From NCBI GenBank assembly GCA_016865015.1, contig CP018226.1, forward strand, positions 3,689,001-3,753,000: 64,000 nucleotides of DNA, given 5' to 3'. The translations under genes were made by a program, and so were the position numbers. The number at the start of each line of letters is the position of its first letter. Within the stretch, counting starts at the first letter, position 1. Source of the stretch: Rhizobiales bacterium IMCC20636. Its GTDB lineage: Bacteria > Pseudomonadota > Alphaproteobacteria > Rhizobiales > GCA-2746425. Of the stretch, positions 55,020-63,722 are shown piece by piece. Under the pieces are notes generated by a model that did not search any database, was not told where the DNA came from, and was given only the letters and a program-made list of their open reading frames with translations.

Positions 55020-56024
55020 TTAATCCGCGTTGCGGATCAAGTTAACAAGATCGGTCAGGTCAGGATTATCAGCGAGGAATTTTTCATAAACCGGAGCCAT
55101 GGCTTCCTGGAAAGGTGCCTTGTCAGCGATTTTGTTGACAGTTGTGCCACCGGCCTGAACTTTTTCCATGCTCTTCATTTCACGGGCCTGCCACAGTTCA
55201 CGCTGCAGATCAGCACTTGCCTTACCGGCTGCACGAACGATTTCCTGATCTTCAGCAGACCATGTGTCCCAGGTTCTTTTGCTGATGCACAGGCATTCTG
55301 GAATGATCAGATGCTCGGACAGGGAATAAAACTTGGCCACTTCGAAGTGGTTGGTTGATTCATAAGATGGCGGATTGTTTTCCGCACCGTCGACAACACC
55401 AGTCTTCAGGGACTGGAAAACTTCACCAAATGCCATTGGTGTTGCATTGCCGCCCATGGCTTCAATCATGCCAACAAACAAATCATTGTTCATGACACGG
55501 ACTTTAAGACCTGTCACATCATCCGGTGTGTTGATGGCCCGCTTGGAAGTGTAGAATGAACGTGCACCAGCATCATACCAGCCAACAGCGATCAGACCCT
55601 TCTTTTCCATGCCTTCGGCAATTTTGGCGCCAGCTTCACCATCCATCAGACGATACATCTGCGGAATGCTCTTGAAGATGAATGGCAAGGAAACAACATT
55701 GGTTTCTGGAATCACCTGACCCATCGGCCCAAGGCTGAATTCCCCAAAGTCGATCGCGCCCAGGCGGACCTGTTCAATCGCATCTGGCTGTGAGCCCAGA
55801 ACACCATTGTGGAAAACCTTGCCGGTTATGCGGCCTTCAGTCTTTTCTGCAACTTCCTTGAGAAATGACTCCATGCCGATGGAAACAGGATAATCCTCAA
55901 CATGGATGTTCCAGCCACGGATTTCCTTGGCATCTGCCGTTGGAGTGCCGATGGCACCCGCAGCAAATGTAAGAGCCAGAGCGCTACACAGCGCCAGTCT
56001 TTTGAAATTCGACGTAATACTCAT
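55020..56024 (-). CDS. TRAP transporter solute-binding protein (DctP)
   Basis: Periplasmic binding protein of 334 residues. Signal peptide to about residue 32 (LTFAAGAIGTPTADA), then a DctP domain with GKVFHNGVLGSQPDAIEQVRLGAIDFGEF, LPFIFKSIPQMYRLMDGEAG, and the substrate-carboxylate-binding Arg region LKVRVMNNDLFVGMIEAMGGNATPMAFGEVFQSLKTGVVDGAENNPPSY. Start 56024 has GGGAGGAA upstream. First gene of its operon; regulator lies 155 bp further upstream on the same strand. Confidence 0.94.
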   Translation of the reverse strand: MSITSNFKRLALCSALALTFAAGAIGTPTADAKEIRGWNIHVEDYPVSIGMESFLKEVAEKTEGRITGKVFHNGVLGSQPDAIEQVRLGAIDFGEFSLGPMGQVIPETNVVSLPFIFKSIPQMYRLMDGEAGAKIAEGMEKKGLIAVGWYDAGARSFYTSKRAINTPDDVTGLKVRVMNNDLFVGMIEAMGGNATPMAFGEVFQSLKTGVVDGAENNPPSYESTNHFEVAKFYSLSEHLIIPECLCISKRTWDTWSAEDQEIVRAAGKASADLQRELWQAREMKSMEKVQAGGTTVNKIADKAPFQEAMAPVYEKFLADNPDLTDLVNLIRNAD

Positions 56025-56123
56025 GAGTTCCTCCCAGAACAATCAATTAAGTCAACAGGCAATTAGAGCAGAGAGAATGCTTGATAGTTGCTCCCACCTA
56101 GGCATTCATTATCATACGAATTA

Positions 56124-56133
56124 ATACTAGTAT
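56124..56133. promoter_or_regulatory. Possible GntR operator upstream of the TRAP operon
   Basis: Perfect palindrome ATACTAGTAT, 100 bp upstream of the binding-protein start. A related site (ATACTAGAGTAT) precedes the adjacent GntR gene, so both may be bound by that regulator. Confidence 0.45.
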
Positions 56134-56198
56134 ACCAGTTTTTTCTCACACGGGTATTTATGACTTTTCAGCTCAATGGCGTTGCAAACGCCCTACCC

Positions 56199-56930
56199 TC
56201 AATCGACAAAAAAATCCTGATTTGAAGCGGTTGCTTCAGCAACCGTTGAATCCAGTCGGGACAGGTGCTTGCGCATCAGAGCCACCAGGCCATCGGAGTC
56301 GCCTGTTTTCAACAAGCCATACATCTTGACGTGATCCTGATAGACATCTTTGAACTCGGTGCGACGCGACAGAGCGAAGGCACACAGGCGATCAACCTGA
56401 AGCTTGCTTTCCGAGATCGTTCGATAAGCATGCTCGCTGTCTGCTACCAGACACAGCAATCTGTGAAACTCGGCGTCCAGTTCCTTGAAGGACTGAAAAT
56501 CATTGTCTTCAACGGCTTCACCCTGGAGTGCCAGATTTTCTTCAAAAGCGGCATGATGCGAGGCATCGAACTTTTCGCAGGCCACACGTGCTACCTCCAC
56601 TTCGATTGCTTTGCGGACAAAACGGGAATCGGCAATATCCTTGAGAGATATCTTCTTGACGACAGTGGCACGCTGGGGCCGGACGAGAAGCAAGCCCATA
56701 TTGCTGAGCCGAATGAAGGCTTCCCGGACCGGTTGGCGCGACACATCAAATTGTCGGGCAATTTCCACTTCCGATACCTTCGTTCCCGGTTTCAGGCGCA
56801 GGGTTGTTATGTCGGCATAAATTTGATCGAAAATGTCATCTGTGTTGGTGCGCCGAGTTTGCTCAAACTGGTTGCGCTGACCGGAATCGCCGGATTTCTT
56901 GGTTTTTTTTGGATTAGCTGAACTGTTCAT
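56199..56930 (-). CDS. GntR-family transcriptional regulator, FCD (FadR) subfamily
   Basis: A 243-residue regulator: winged helix-turn-helix at about 30-100 (LKPGTKVSEVEIARQFDVSRQPVREAFIRLSNMGLLLVRPQRATVV) and a helical FCD ligand domain after it, keeping the Asp and His residues usual for metal-assisted binding of organic acids (ELDAEFHRLLCLVADSEH). It lies upstream of the TRAP operon and near palindromes at 56124 and 56960, so it probably controls that operon and itself. Confidence 0.92.
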   Translation of the reverse strand: MNSSANPKKTKKSGDSGQRNQFEQTRRTNTDDIFDQIYADITTLRLKPGTKVSEVEIARQFDVSRQPVREAFIRLSNMGLLLVRPQRATVVKKISLKDIADSRFVRKAIEVEVARVACEKFDASHHAAFEENLALQGEAVEDNDFQSFKELDAEFHRLLCLVADSEHAYRTISESKLQVDRLCAFALSRRTEFKDVYQDHVKMYGLLKTGDSDGLVALMRKHLSRLDSTVAEATASNQDFFVD

Positions 56931-56959
56931 GTCGCACTCTTGTGATTGCCCTGACTACC

Positions 56960-56971
56960 ATACTAGAGTAT
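56960..56971. promoter_or_regulatory. Possible GntR operator in front of the regulator gene
   Basis: ATACTAGAGTAT, an inverted repeat 30 bp upstream of the GntR start and similar to ATACTAGTAT at 56124-56133. Consistent with autoregulation; could also reach the rightward cupin/amidase genes. Confidence 0.42.
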
Positions 56972-57147
56972 ATTTCGTGATTGTGAAACCATTTGATGGT
57001 GCCGTTCACCTCAATACAGGCCGTGGGTCATACAGTGCCGAAGGCGCCGGTCGAAAATACAGGTGACGCGGTGCGCCGTGCGATCCCGCAGCAGACAGGA
57101 TTTGAGATTGTCAAACAGGTTCCAGATTGGCGGCGCGGTTACAACAG

Positions 57148-57182
57148 CGTATTCACACAACGTATTCACACAACGTATTCAC
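57148..57182 (+). repeat. 13-bp tandem repeat upstream of the cupin gene
   Basis: Unit CGTATTCACACAA repeated 2.7 times without mismatch, 33 bp before the cupin start. Could be a slippage-prone spacer or a set of regulator sites. Confidence 0.75.
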
Positions 57183-57214
57183 TCAGAGTTCCACCCTATT
57201 TTTTGAGGCCAAAG

Positions 57215-57541
57215 ATGACACAATCAGCCAAACACGCCGACTTTCCGGTTTTCAAGCCAGATGAGGGCGTGACCCGCCAGGTGTTGTCAGATTCCGCGGA
57301 AATGATGACCGTCATCTTTCGCTTTGAAAAAGATGCCCAGGGAGCGCTACACAATCATCCACATGTGCAATCGACCTATGTGAATTCCGGCAAATTCCTG
57401 TTCCATATAGATGGAGAGGACTTTGAACTGAATCAGGGCGATTCTCTGATCATTCCCGGCAATGCGGTCCATGGCTGCCAGTGCCTGGAAGCGGGAGAAC
57501 TGATCGACACGTTTTCCCCGCGGCGCGACGATTTTCTCTAG
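57215..57541 (+). CDS. Small cupin-domain protein
   Basis: A 108-residue single-domain cupin. Metal-ligand motif 1 appears as ALHNHPHVQSTYVNSGKFLF (His-X-His and Glu replaced by Ser/Thr-Tyr) and motif 2 as GDSLIIPGNAVHGCQC with the His. Such proteins are found in sugar, auxin and amino-acid catabolic operons; function here unknown. ATG 57215 has GAGG upstream; the longer open frame from 56993 reads through tandem repeats and is unlikely. Precedes the amidase on the same strand. Confidence 0.82.
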   Translation: MTQSAKHADFPVFKPDEGVTRQVLSDSAEMMTVIFRFEKDAQGALHNHPHVQSTYVNSGKFLFHIDGEDFELNQGDSLIIPGNAVHGCQCLEAGELIDTFSPRRDDFL

Positions 57542-57655
57542 GCTGTAGCGCTGGTGAAGCAGCCTGCGATGCCTGTGCAGTGTTGATCCAGATGATCCTG
57601 TTTGCGGCACCACTATTGCCTGTCGTATGACGGGACCGGAACACGGAGAGCGAAT

Positions 57656-59032
57656 ATGACAACAGACAGATTGACAGGACAGTCGGCGACGCAACTTGCA
57701 GACATGTTGCAGGCAGGCGAGACAACGGCAGTGGCGCTAGCAACCCACTATCTGGACAAGATCCAGCAACACTGGGACCAATCTGTCTTCATCACAGTGA
57801 CCAGAGACCGCGCGCTGGCAGATGCTCAGGCCAGTGACGCGCGGCGCTCAAAGGGAAACCTGCTCAGTCCGTGGGATGGCATTCCGATTGCGTGGAAGGA
57901 TTTGTTTGATACCAAAGGGAACACGACCACCGCCGGGTCAATCGTCTATGCCAAAGCTAAACCCGCAACACGGGATGCCACCGTCGTTGCAGCCTGCCGG
58001 GACCTGGGATTGGTCTGTCTGGGTAAAACCAACCTCACCGAATTTGCCTATTCAGGCCTGGGCCTCAATCCGCATTACGGAACGCCGGTCAATCCCTGTT
58101 CGGACGCGGTGCCGCGCGCTCCCGGTGGCTCATCCGCGGGCTCGGCCGTTGCTGTGGCGGCCGGACTTGCCCCTGTTGCCATTGGCACTGATACAGCTGG
58201 TTCGGTGCGGGTGCCAGCCAGTTTTTGTGGACTGACAGGCTTCAAATCCAGCCAGAACCGATATTCAAAAACAGGTGTATTTCCCCTGTCATCCAGTCTG
58301 GATTCGCTGGGCCCCCTGGCCCTTTGTGTTGATGATCTGATCGTGATGGATGCCTTGATGCGAGGGCGCAGTGCCGCTCCGATTGTTGATGTTGATTTGG
58401 CTGGTTTGAAAATCCTGATCCCGGAGACAATCGTTTTCGATGACATTGACGCGGATGTTGCCACTTGTTTTGACGAGGCTGTGAACCGCCTCAGGACAGC
58501 TGGCATCCACGTTTCCCGCGCGCCCTTTCCCATATTTCAGCAGATCATGGATCTTTTCGCGGCGCATGGAACGCCTACAGTGGCTGAAGCGGCCACATTC
58601 CATGGAAGTTTGCTGGCAAGCGAACAGGCGGAGCAGATGGACCAGCGTGTTCGCACGCGTATGATGACTGCCAGTGGCTTTTCGGCCCAGGATTACATCA
58701 CCTTGCAATGGGAGCGGGAGCGACTTCAGGAAGAGGTTGCCATCGCCCTTGACGATAGGTGTCTGTTGTTTCCAACGGTTGCGATGACGGCCCCGGCGCT
58801 CGCGCCGCTGGAAGCTGATGATGATCTATTTGCCACAACAAATTTGAAAGTGCTTCGAAACACCATGCTTGGAAATTTTCTTGGCATGCCTGGCGTGAGC
58901 CTGCCAATTGGCGTTGATACCAATGGCCTGCCAATCGGAGCGCTGATCTCCGCACCTTACGGCGCGGACGACAGAATTCTGGCCGTCGCGAAAGCCATCG
59001 AGCCGGTTATGCAGATTGCTGCAAAGGACTGA
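57656..59032 (+). CDS. Amidase signature-family hydrolase
   Basis: Cytoplasmic amide hydrolase of 458 residues with the Ser-cisSer-Lys triad: Lys in IAWKDLFDTKGNTTTAGS near 80, cis-Ser in PGGSSAGSAVAVAAGL near 162, nucleophile Ser in GTDTAGSVRVPASFCGLTGFK near 182. Related to GatA-like amidases and to hydrolases of indoleacetamide or other amides. GGAGAG precedes ATG 57656. Its last 26 bp overlap the convergent cysteine-desulfurase-like gene. Confidence 0.9.
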   Translation: MTTDRLTGQSATQLADMLQAGETTAVALATHYLDKIQQHWDQSVFITVTRDRALADAQASDARRSKGNLLSPWDGIPIAWKDLFDTKGNTTTAGSIVYAKAKPATRDATVVAACRDLGLVCLGKTNLTEFAYSGLGLNPHYGTPVNPCSDAVPRAPGGSSAGSAVAVAAGLAPVAIGTDTAGSVRVPASFCGLTGFKSSQNRYSKTGVFPLSSSLDSLGPLALCVDDLIVMDALMRGRSAAPIVDVDLAGLKILIPETIVFDDIDADVATCFDEAVNRLRTAGIHVSRAPFPIFQQIMDLFAAHGTPTVAEAATFHGSLLASEQAEQMDQRVRTRMMTASGFSAQDYITLQWERERLQEEVAIALDDRCLLFPTVAMTAPALAPLEADDDLFATTNLKVLRNTMLGNFLGMPGVSLPIGVDTNGLPIGALISAPYGADDRILAVAKAIEPVMQIAAKD

Positions 59033-60470
59033 AGCGGGCCGTTCCATCGTCGCACTGATAAGCGTCGATCATCGGGTAAGGGTTGCGCGCCAGTGAATCA
59101 ACCGCGTCAATGATGCGATCTGCCTTCTCATTCGTGAGCAGAACGCTGAGATTGAGCCGGGTCCAACCGGGTTTCTCAAACTCGGCACCAGACAGAATAG
59201 CGGCTCTTATGGCATCTGAATGTTGCTGATCAATTCCCAACAGACGATGCGCATATGGTCCGGCGCAGGCGCAGCCACCCCGTGCCTGAACACCGGAGTA
59301 ATCCGACAAGAGCCGGGTGAACAATTGCTGGTGGACGAAGCCGCCACGATTTGAATCTCGAATCTGCATTGAAAAAATAGGCAAGCAATGGCGTGCGTCC
59401 AGATTGCCAAGAATTTGGATATTGGGGTTTTCCTGCCAGACCTTGAGTGCCCTGTTGCGCAATTCCGAGTGGCGTTGATCCATGAGGGTCTGGCCAATAG
59501 CCTCCTTCACAAGAAAGCAAAGGGCTGCACGAATATCGCCGACCACATTGGGCGTACCAGCCTCTTCGCGCACAGCAATATTGTCGGAGTAATCATGTGC
59601 CCATGGAGAGACGAATTTCACCGTACCCCCACCAGACATGACGGGTTGCTGACGCCGGACCACAGCATTGCGGACAATCATGACGCCTGATGCGCCGGGT
59701 CCGCCGATAAATTTGTGCGGCGAGACAACGATCGCGTCTTTTTCGCAGTCAGTGCCTGCCCGCATGTCCAGGGGCAGATAGGGGCCGCCGCCAGCACAAT
59801 CCCAAACAGACAAAGCATCATATTTTTTCAGCATTTTTGTAACAGCATCGGCATCGCTCACAATACCTGTGACGTTGGAGGCCAATGAAAAAGCGCCGAT
59901 GATCAATCTGTCCCGACCGGCATCTATCAGAGCCTGCTCGAGAGAAGACAGGCATGGGCCGCCGGCATCATCTTCATCGATTTCAATGATTTGCGCACCA
60001 CTTTCGCGCCAGGGAAGAATGTTTGAATGATGTTCATATGGCCCAAGCAATATCAGCGGGTTTTCACCTTTTTGCACTGCTTCGGTGACACCTAAGAGCC
60101 CGACGATTCGGTTGATACCTGCGGTGGCTCCAGAGCCGGCAAAGACGGTGGAAAATCCGTCTGTGGCACCACACAGTCGGGCAATTTCTGCACGTGCTGC
60201 AGCGCGCAACCGGGTCATATAGGCCCCGCAAAAGGATGCCTCTGTGTGTGAGTTGGCATAATAGGGCAGCAATTTCGTCATGACGAATTCTTCGATCAAA
60301 TGCAGTGCACGCCCTGACGCGACATAATCGGCATAGATGATTTCCTTCGACCCGAATGGCCCATCCAGTGTCATCCCTTCGCCAATCAGGCTGTTGCGCA
60401 GTGCCTGAATGGGATTCCCCGCGTCAAGAGTGGCTTTGAAGGCTTGAAGAGGTTTGAAATCTGATTGCAT
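59007..60470 (-). CDS. Aminotransferase class V / cysteine desulfurase-like PLP enzyme
   Basis: A 487-residue PLP enzyme of the class V group. GSGATAGINRIVGLLG near 110, GPYEHHSNILPWRESG near 140, VWDCAGGGPYLPLDM near 223, and SPHKFIGGPGASGVMIV near 250 with the PLP lysine. A Cys-rich GGCACAGPYAHRLLG near 400 resembles the catalytic-Cys loop of CsdA/SufS-type desulfurases. Longer than the usual 400-residue desulfurase. Start 60470 has GGAG upstream. Divergent from the Lrp gene, which may control it; the true reaction could be desulfuration or another lyase step. Confidence 0.83.
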   Translation of the reverse strand: MQSDFKPLQAFKATLDAGNPIQALRNSLIGEGMTLDGPFGSKEIIYADYVASGRALHLIEEFVMTKLLPYYANSHTEASFCGAYMTRLRAAARAEIARLCGATDGFSTVFAGSGATAGINRIVGLLGVTEAVQKGENPLILLGPYEHHSNILPWRESGAQIIEIDEDDAGGPCLSSLEQALIDAGRDRLIIGAFSLASNVTGIVSDADAVTKMLKKYDALSVWDCAGGGPYLPLDMRAGTDCEKDAIVVSPHKFIGGPGASGVMIVRNAVVRRQQPVMSGGGTVKFVSPWAHDYSDNIAVREEAGTPNVVGDIRAALCFLVKEAIGQTLMDQRHSELRNRALKVWQENPNIQILGNLDARHCLPIFSMQIRDSNRGGFVHQQLFTRLLSDYSGVQARGGCACAGPYAHRLLGIDQQHSDAIRAAILSGAEFEKPGWTRLNLSVLLTNEKADRIIDAVDSLARNPYPMIDAYQCDDGTARFSPLQQSA

Positions 60471-60572
60471 GATGGGCTCCGTAAACAGGTTCTGACAGTT
60501 TAGTCGCAATCTCTGCTGATATTTCACCTATTTCCTCTTGCTATTCTTCGATTTGTGGTCAAATGATCGGAT

Positions 60573-61034
60573 ATGTCATCAAATATAGATAATATTGATC
60601 GTTCGATTTTGAGAGTTCTGCAGCATGATGCCTCGCTCTCACAGCGGGATCTGGCAGAGAAGGTCGGGTTGTCCCAAAACGCATGCTGGCGGCGTCTGAA
60701 AGGTCTGCGCGAAAGTGGCTTGTTGAAGGGCGAGACAGTCCGGCTTGATTCTGAAAAACTTGGCCTGGGGCTGACAGTCTTTGTTCTGGTGCGCACACGC
60801 CACCATTCCGCCGAGTGGCTGAAGCTGTTTCGTGAGGTGGTTCTGGCGGTGCCGAATGTCGTCGGTTTTTACCGGATTGCCGGTGATTATGACTATATAA
60901 TCAAAGTCGTGGCAGAAGACATGAACGCCTTTGACCGCATTTACCAACGCATGATCGGACAGATCGAACTGGATGCCGTGACATCCTATCTTGCCATGGA
61001 ATCCATTGCAGACGGACGTGATCTGCCGGTCTGA
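60573..61034 (+). CDS. Lrp/AsnC-family transcriptional regulator
   Basis: A 153-residue regulator: helix-turn-helix at 1-60 (LQHDASLSQRDLAEKVGLSQNACWRRLKGLRESGLL) and an effector/oligomerisation domain (VVGFYRIAGDYDYIIKVVAEDMNAFDRIY) that binds amino acids. Its start is about 100 bp from the start of the divergent class V enzyme, a typical Lrp-target layout. Confidence 0.93.
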   Translation: MSSNIDNIDRSILRVLQHDASLSQRDLAEKVGLSQNACWRRLKGLRESGLLKGETVRLDSEKLGLGLTVFVLVRTRHHSAEWLKLFREVVLAVPNVVGFYRIAGDYDYIIKVVAEDMNAFDRIYQRMIGQIELDAVTSYLAMESIADGRDLPV

Positions 61035-61081
61035 TGCGTTCATCCCAGCGGCACTGCTGCTTTCGGTAGCCCCTGTTTGAT

Positions 61082-61108
61082 GTTATGCATAACGGGCCAT
61101 ACATAACC
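61082..61108. promoter_or_regulatory. Palindrome and repeat before the LysR gene
   Basis: Perfect palindrome GTTATGCATAAC (61082-61093), then ATACATAAC 7 bp later, a partial second copy. It lies 30 bp upstream of the LysR start, so an autoregulatory site is likely. Confidence 0.45.
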
Positions 61109-61122
61109 TGAAAGCAAGTAAA

Positions 61123-62028
61123 ATGAGAGAACGTCAACTGGAAGTCTTTCGTGCGGTTATGAATTATGGCGGTATCAACCGCGCCTCTGAAATGCTGAAT
61201 ATCTCACAACCGGCGGTCAGCCGCATGATATCCGGGCTGGAGGCCGATACCGGGTTGACCCTGTTCGAGCGCAGCGGACGCACGGTCAAGCCAACGCCGG
61301 AAGCGCGTCAATTCAAACGCGAAGTGGACACCTATTTCATCGGTCTTGACCGCATTGCCGGCGCGGCCGAGGAAATACGGGAGTTGAGACGTGGCCATGT
61401 GAGGATCACCGTGATGCCCGCATTGTCTCTGTCACTTGCCCCCTCAATCATGCGTCAGGCCGTTGAACGGCACCCCACGGTCAAGACAACTCTGGACGTT
61501 CACACCTCACCGCGTATCGGAGAGTTGATCGGGTCGGGACAATTTGATCTTGGTCTTGGACATTTGTCCATCGACAGGCCGGAAATCGAGGTGCTCGGCA
61601 GATGGCACGTGGATTGCGTTTGTGTCATGGCATCCAGCCATCCACTGGCGCAACGCAAGGTGTTGCGCCCGGAAGATATGGATGGGGAAGCGCTTGTGTC
61701 CCTCTCTTATCAGACCGACACTGCACAATGGCTCGGGCAGGTGTTTCAGGCGGCGCATGTGCGCCCCAAAATTCTGGTCGAGGCTCAACCGTCCTATGTG
61801 GCCTGCCTGATGGCGGCCGAAGGGCTTGGCATCGCGATCATCGATGTGCTGACCGCTGAATTCTTTCGCTCCGATGCCATTTCCGTAGTGCCATTCGGCC
61901 CCAGCATTCCATTTGAGTTCAAGCTCATTCGGCCATCAGGAACAACAACTTCAACACTGGCCTCGCATTTTGCGGATATCGCTCTTGGCATCATGAACAA
62001 TCATCCTCTGATAAAATCAGATACATAA
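61123..62028 (+). CDS. LysR-family transcriptional regulator
   Basis: A 301-residue regulator: N-terminal helix-turn-helix (QLEVFRAVMNYGGINRASEMLNISQPAVSRMISGLEADTGLTLFERSGR) and a C-terminal periplasmic-binding-type effector domain. The HTH resembles the OccR/NocR opine and amino-acid group. Same direction as the TRAP operon 160 bp downstream, which it may control. Confidence 0.93.
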   Translation: MRERQLEVFRAVMNYGGINRASEMLNISQPAVSRMISGLEADTGLTLFERSGRTVKPTPEARQFKREVDTYFIGLDRIAGAAEEIRELRRGHVRITVMPALSLSLAPSIMRQAVERHPTVKTTLDVHTSPRIGELIGSGQFDLGLGHLSIDRPEIEVLGRWHVDCVCVMASSHPLAQRKVLRPEDMDGEALVSLSYQTDTAQWLGQVFQAAHVRPKILVEAQPSYVACLMAAEGLGIAIIDVLTAEFFRSDAISVVPFGPSIPFEFKLIRPSGTTTSTLASHFADIALGIMNNHPLIKSDT

Positions 62029-62190
62029 CAATTCAGCATCTAAAGACATGATTTTAACATTTGACGGAATGTATTTTTTTCGGAACCTTGCTTGTAGAAT
62101 TCCGGGCACGGCTCTGGACATAATAAGGATATCAAATACAAATCCTGTACGCCCACCAACATAAATGCCCCTCAGAAAAAGGAAAACATC

Positions 62191-63180
62191 ATGCGCGGAT
62201 TGAAATTATTAAGTTCAGTCATTCTGGCGTCGGCTCTGGCTTCTACCAGTGCATTGGCCGCAGATATCAACATGCGACTGCATACATTGGTGAAATCACC
62301 ACACCCATACAACGACATGGCTGAGTTCATGGCCGAGGAAGTTGCGAAACGGTCTGATGGTGCAATTGCTATCAAGATTTTCGATGCAGGCCAGTTGGGC
62401 AATGATGATGCCGTTATTGGCGAAATGGGGCTTGGCACGATTGATCTCATGATCAGCTCAAACAACAATGCCGCAAAAAAAATCCCAGAGTTTCAGATTT
62501 TTTCTGTGCCTTATCTGTTTTCCGGATTTGATGATCTGATGGCCAAGGTCGGCCCTGGTTCTAAATCCGTTGAGTATTATCAGGGCGTCTATGCAGATCG
62601 AAGCCTCAATATGCACCTGTTGGCTCTGGGTGGCTCCGGCACACGAAACCTGTCCAATTCAAAAGGACCGGTCAATGAGTTGGCAGATATTTCCGGCTTC
62701 AAAATGCGCACGCCGCCATCGCCGATGATTTCAAAAACCTGGGAACAGCTCGGCACCCTGCCAGTTTCAGTTGCTTGGGGCGAGTTGTATGCAGCCATTC
62801 AGACAGGCGTTGCGGATGCGCTGGAAAGTTCCATTCCAGGATATGCCGGTGCAAAGCTGTATGAAGTTGCACCCTATCTTGCCCTGACAGCCCATTCCAT
62901 TCAGGTCAATCACGTTTCCATCAGCGATCGGGCGTGGGGCAAGCTTTCAGAAGAGCAACAGACCATGATCATGGAAGTTGCGCAGGAAGCGTCTGCTTTG
63001 GGTATTGAAAAAGCCAAGGAATATGAAGGCGCACTCGTGGAAGAGTTGCAGGCAAAGCACAATGTTACCGTGACCCGCCCGGACATCACCGAGTTCCAGG
63101 ACGCTCTGGCAGAGTTGAAGATCGAGCTGGTCTCCGAAATGGGCCTTGAAGCCCCATTGGCTGCGTTGAACGCTCAGTAA
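62191..63180 (+). CDS. TRAP transporter solute-binding protein (DctP)
   Basis: Periplasmic binding protein of 329 residues: signal peptide to about residue 23 (ASALASTSALAA), then a DctP domain with KIFDAGQLGNDDAVIGEMGLGTIDLMISSNN, VPYLFSGFDDLMAKV, and FKMRTPPSPMISKTWEQLGTLPVSVAWGELYAAIQTGVADALESSIPGY including the conserved Arg. AAAGGAAAA precedes the ATG. First gene of an operon cut by the window end. Confidence 0.94.
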   Translation: MRGLKLLSSVILASALASTSALAADINMRLHTLVKSPHPYNDMAEFMAEEVAKRSDGAIAIKIFDAGQLGNDDAVIGEMGLGTIDLMISSNNNAAKKIPEFQIFSVPYLFSGFDDLMAKVGPGSKSVEYYQGVYADRSLNMHLLALGGSGTRNLSNSKGPVNELADISGFKMRTPPSPMISKTWEQLGTLPVSVAWGELYAAIQTGVADALESSIPGYAGAKLYEVAPYLALTAHSIQVNHVSISDRAWGKLSEEQQTMIMEVAQEASALGIEKAKEYEGALVEELQAKHNVTVTRPDITEFQDALAELKIELVSEMGLEAPLAALNAQ

Positions 63181-63188
63181 GTCGTCTT

Positions 63189-63215
63189 GCCAATCGGGCA
63201 CCAGGCCCGGTTGGC
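63189..63215 (+). terminator. Hairpin between TRAP binding protein and small permease
   Basis: Eleven-base-pair stem GCCAATCGGGC/GCCCGGTTGGC with one wobble pair and a 5-base loop, 8 bp after the stop codon. No T-run follows, so a stabilising or attenuating hairpin rather than a classic terminator. Confidence 0.6.
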
Positions 63216-63263
63216 ACCCACCCTCATTATTTCCGAACTCATTGAAGCAGCTGCGATTTGATC

Positions 63264-63722
63264 ATGCTCAAGACCTTTGGCGACGCTCTGGACAGAATAT
63301 TTCAAATGGTGCTGGCTTGCATGTTTGCGGCACTGATCATCGTTGTCTTCATGCAGGTGGCTGCCAGAAATATTCTGATGGTTCCAATGACCTGGACACT
63401 GGATCTGGCGCAGCTTCTGTTTTCATGGTGCATATTTCTCGGCGCAGCTTTCGCCTATCGGCGCGGCGGGCACTATCTGGTGAATTTGTGGCCCGACGAC
63501 AGTCCACTCAACATCATTCCGAAAGTCGCGACCTATCTTGCGGCGGGTGTCGTTGTCTATGTTCTCGTCTGGCATGGTGCAATCATGAGCCAGATCGGGT
63601 TGAACCGGGAAGCCCTGTCACTGAACATTTCTGAATTCTGGTTCTATCTTCCAATCCCGATTTGCGGCGCGCTCATCGGCTTGTTTACGATTGAGTCTCT
63701 CCTGATCGGAAAATTGAAATGA
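63264..63722 (+). CDS. TRAP transporter small permease (DctQ)
   Basis: A 152-residue membrane protein with four segments and the DctQ motif VAARNILMVPMTWTLDLAQLLFSWCIFLGAAFAYRRGGHYLVNL. ATG 63264 chosen; the upstream TTG is unlikely. Its TGA overlaps the ATG of the large permease. Confidence 0.92.
   Translation: MLKTFGDALDRIFQMVLACMFAALIIVVFMQVAARNILMVPMTWTLDLAQLLFSWCIFLGAAFAYRRGGHYLVNLWPDDSPLNIIPKVATYLAAGVVVYVLVWHGAIMSQIGLNREALSLNISEFWFYLPIPICGALIGLFTIESLLIGKLK

Noticed and set aside
56993-57214. N-terminal extension of the cupin gene
   Set aside because: The extension translates through the 13-bp tandem repeats and lacks family similarity; ATG 57215 has a ribosome-binding site.
62029-62190. 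Riboswitch or structured leader before the last TRAP operon
   Set aside because: About 160 bp without a recognisable conserved RNA fold; nothing beyond a ribosome-binding site can be supported.
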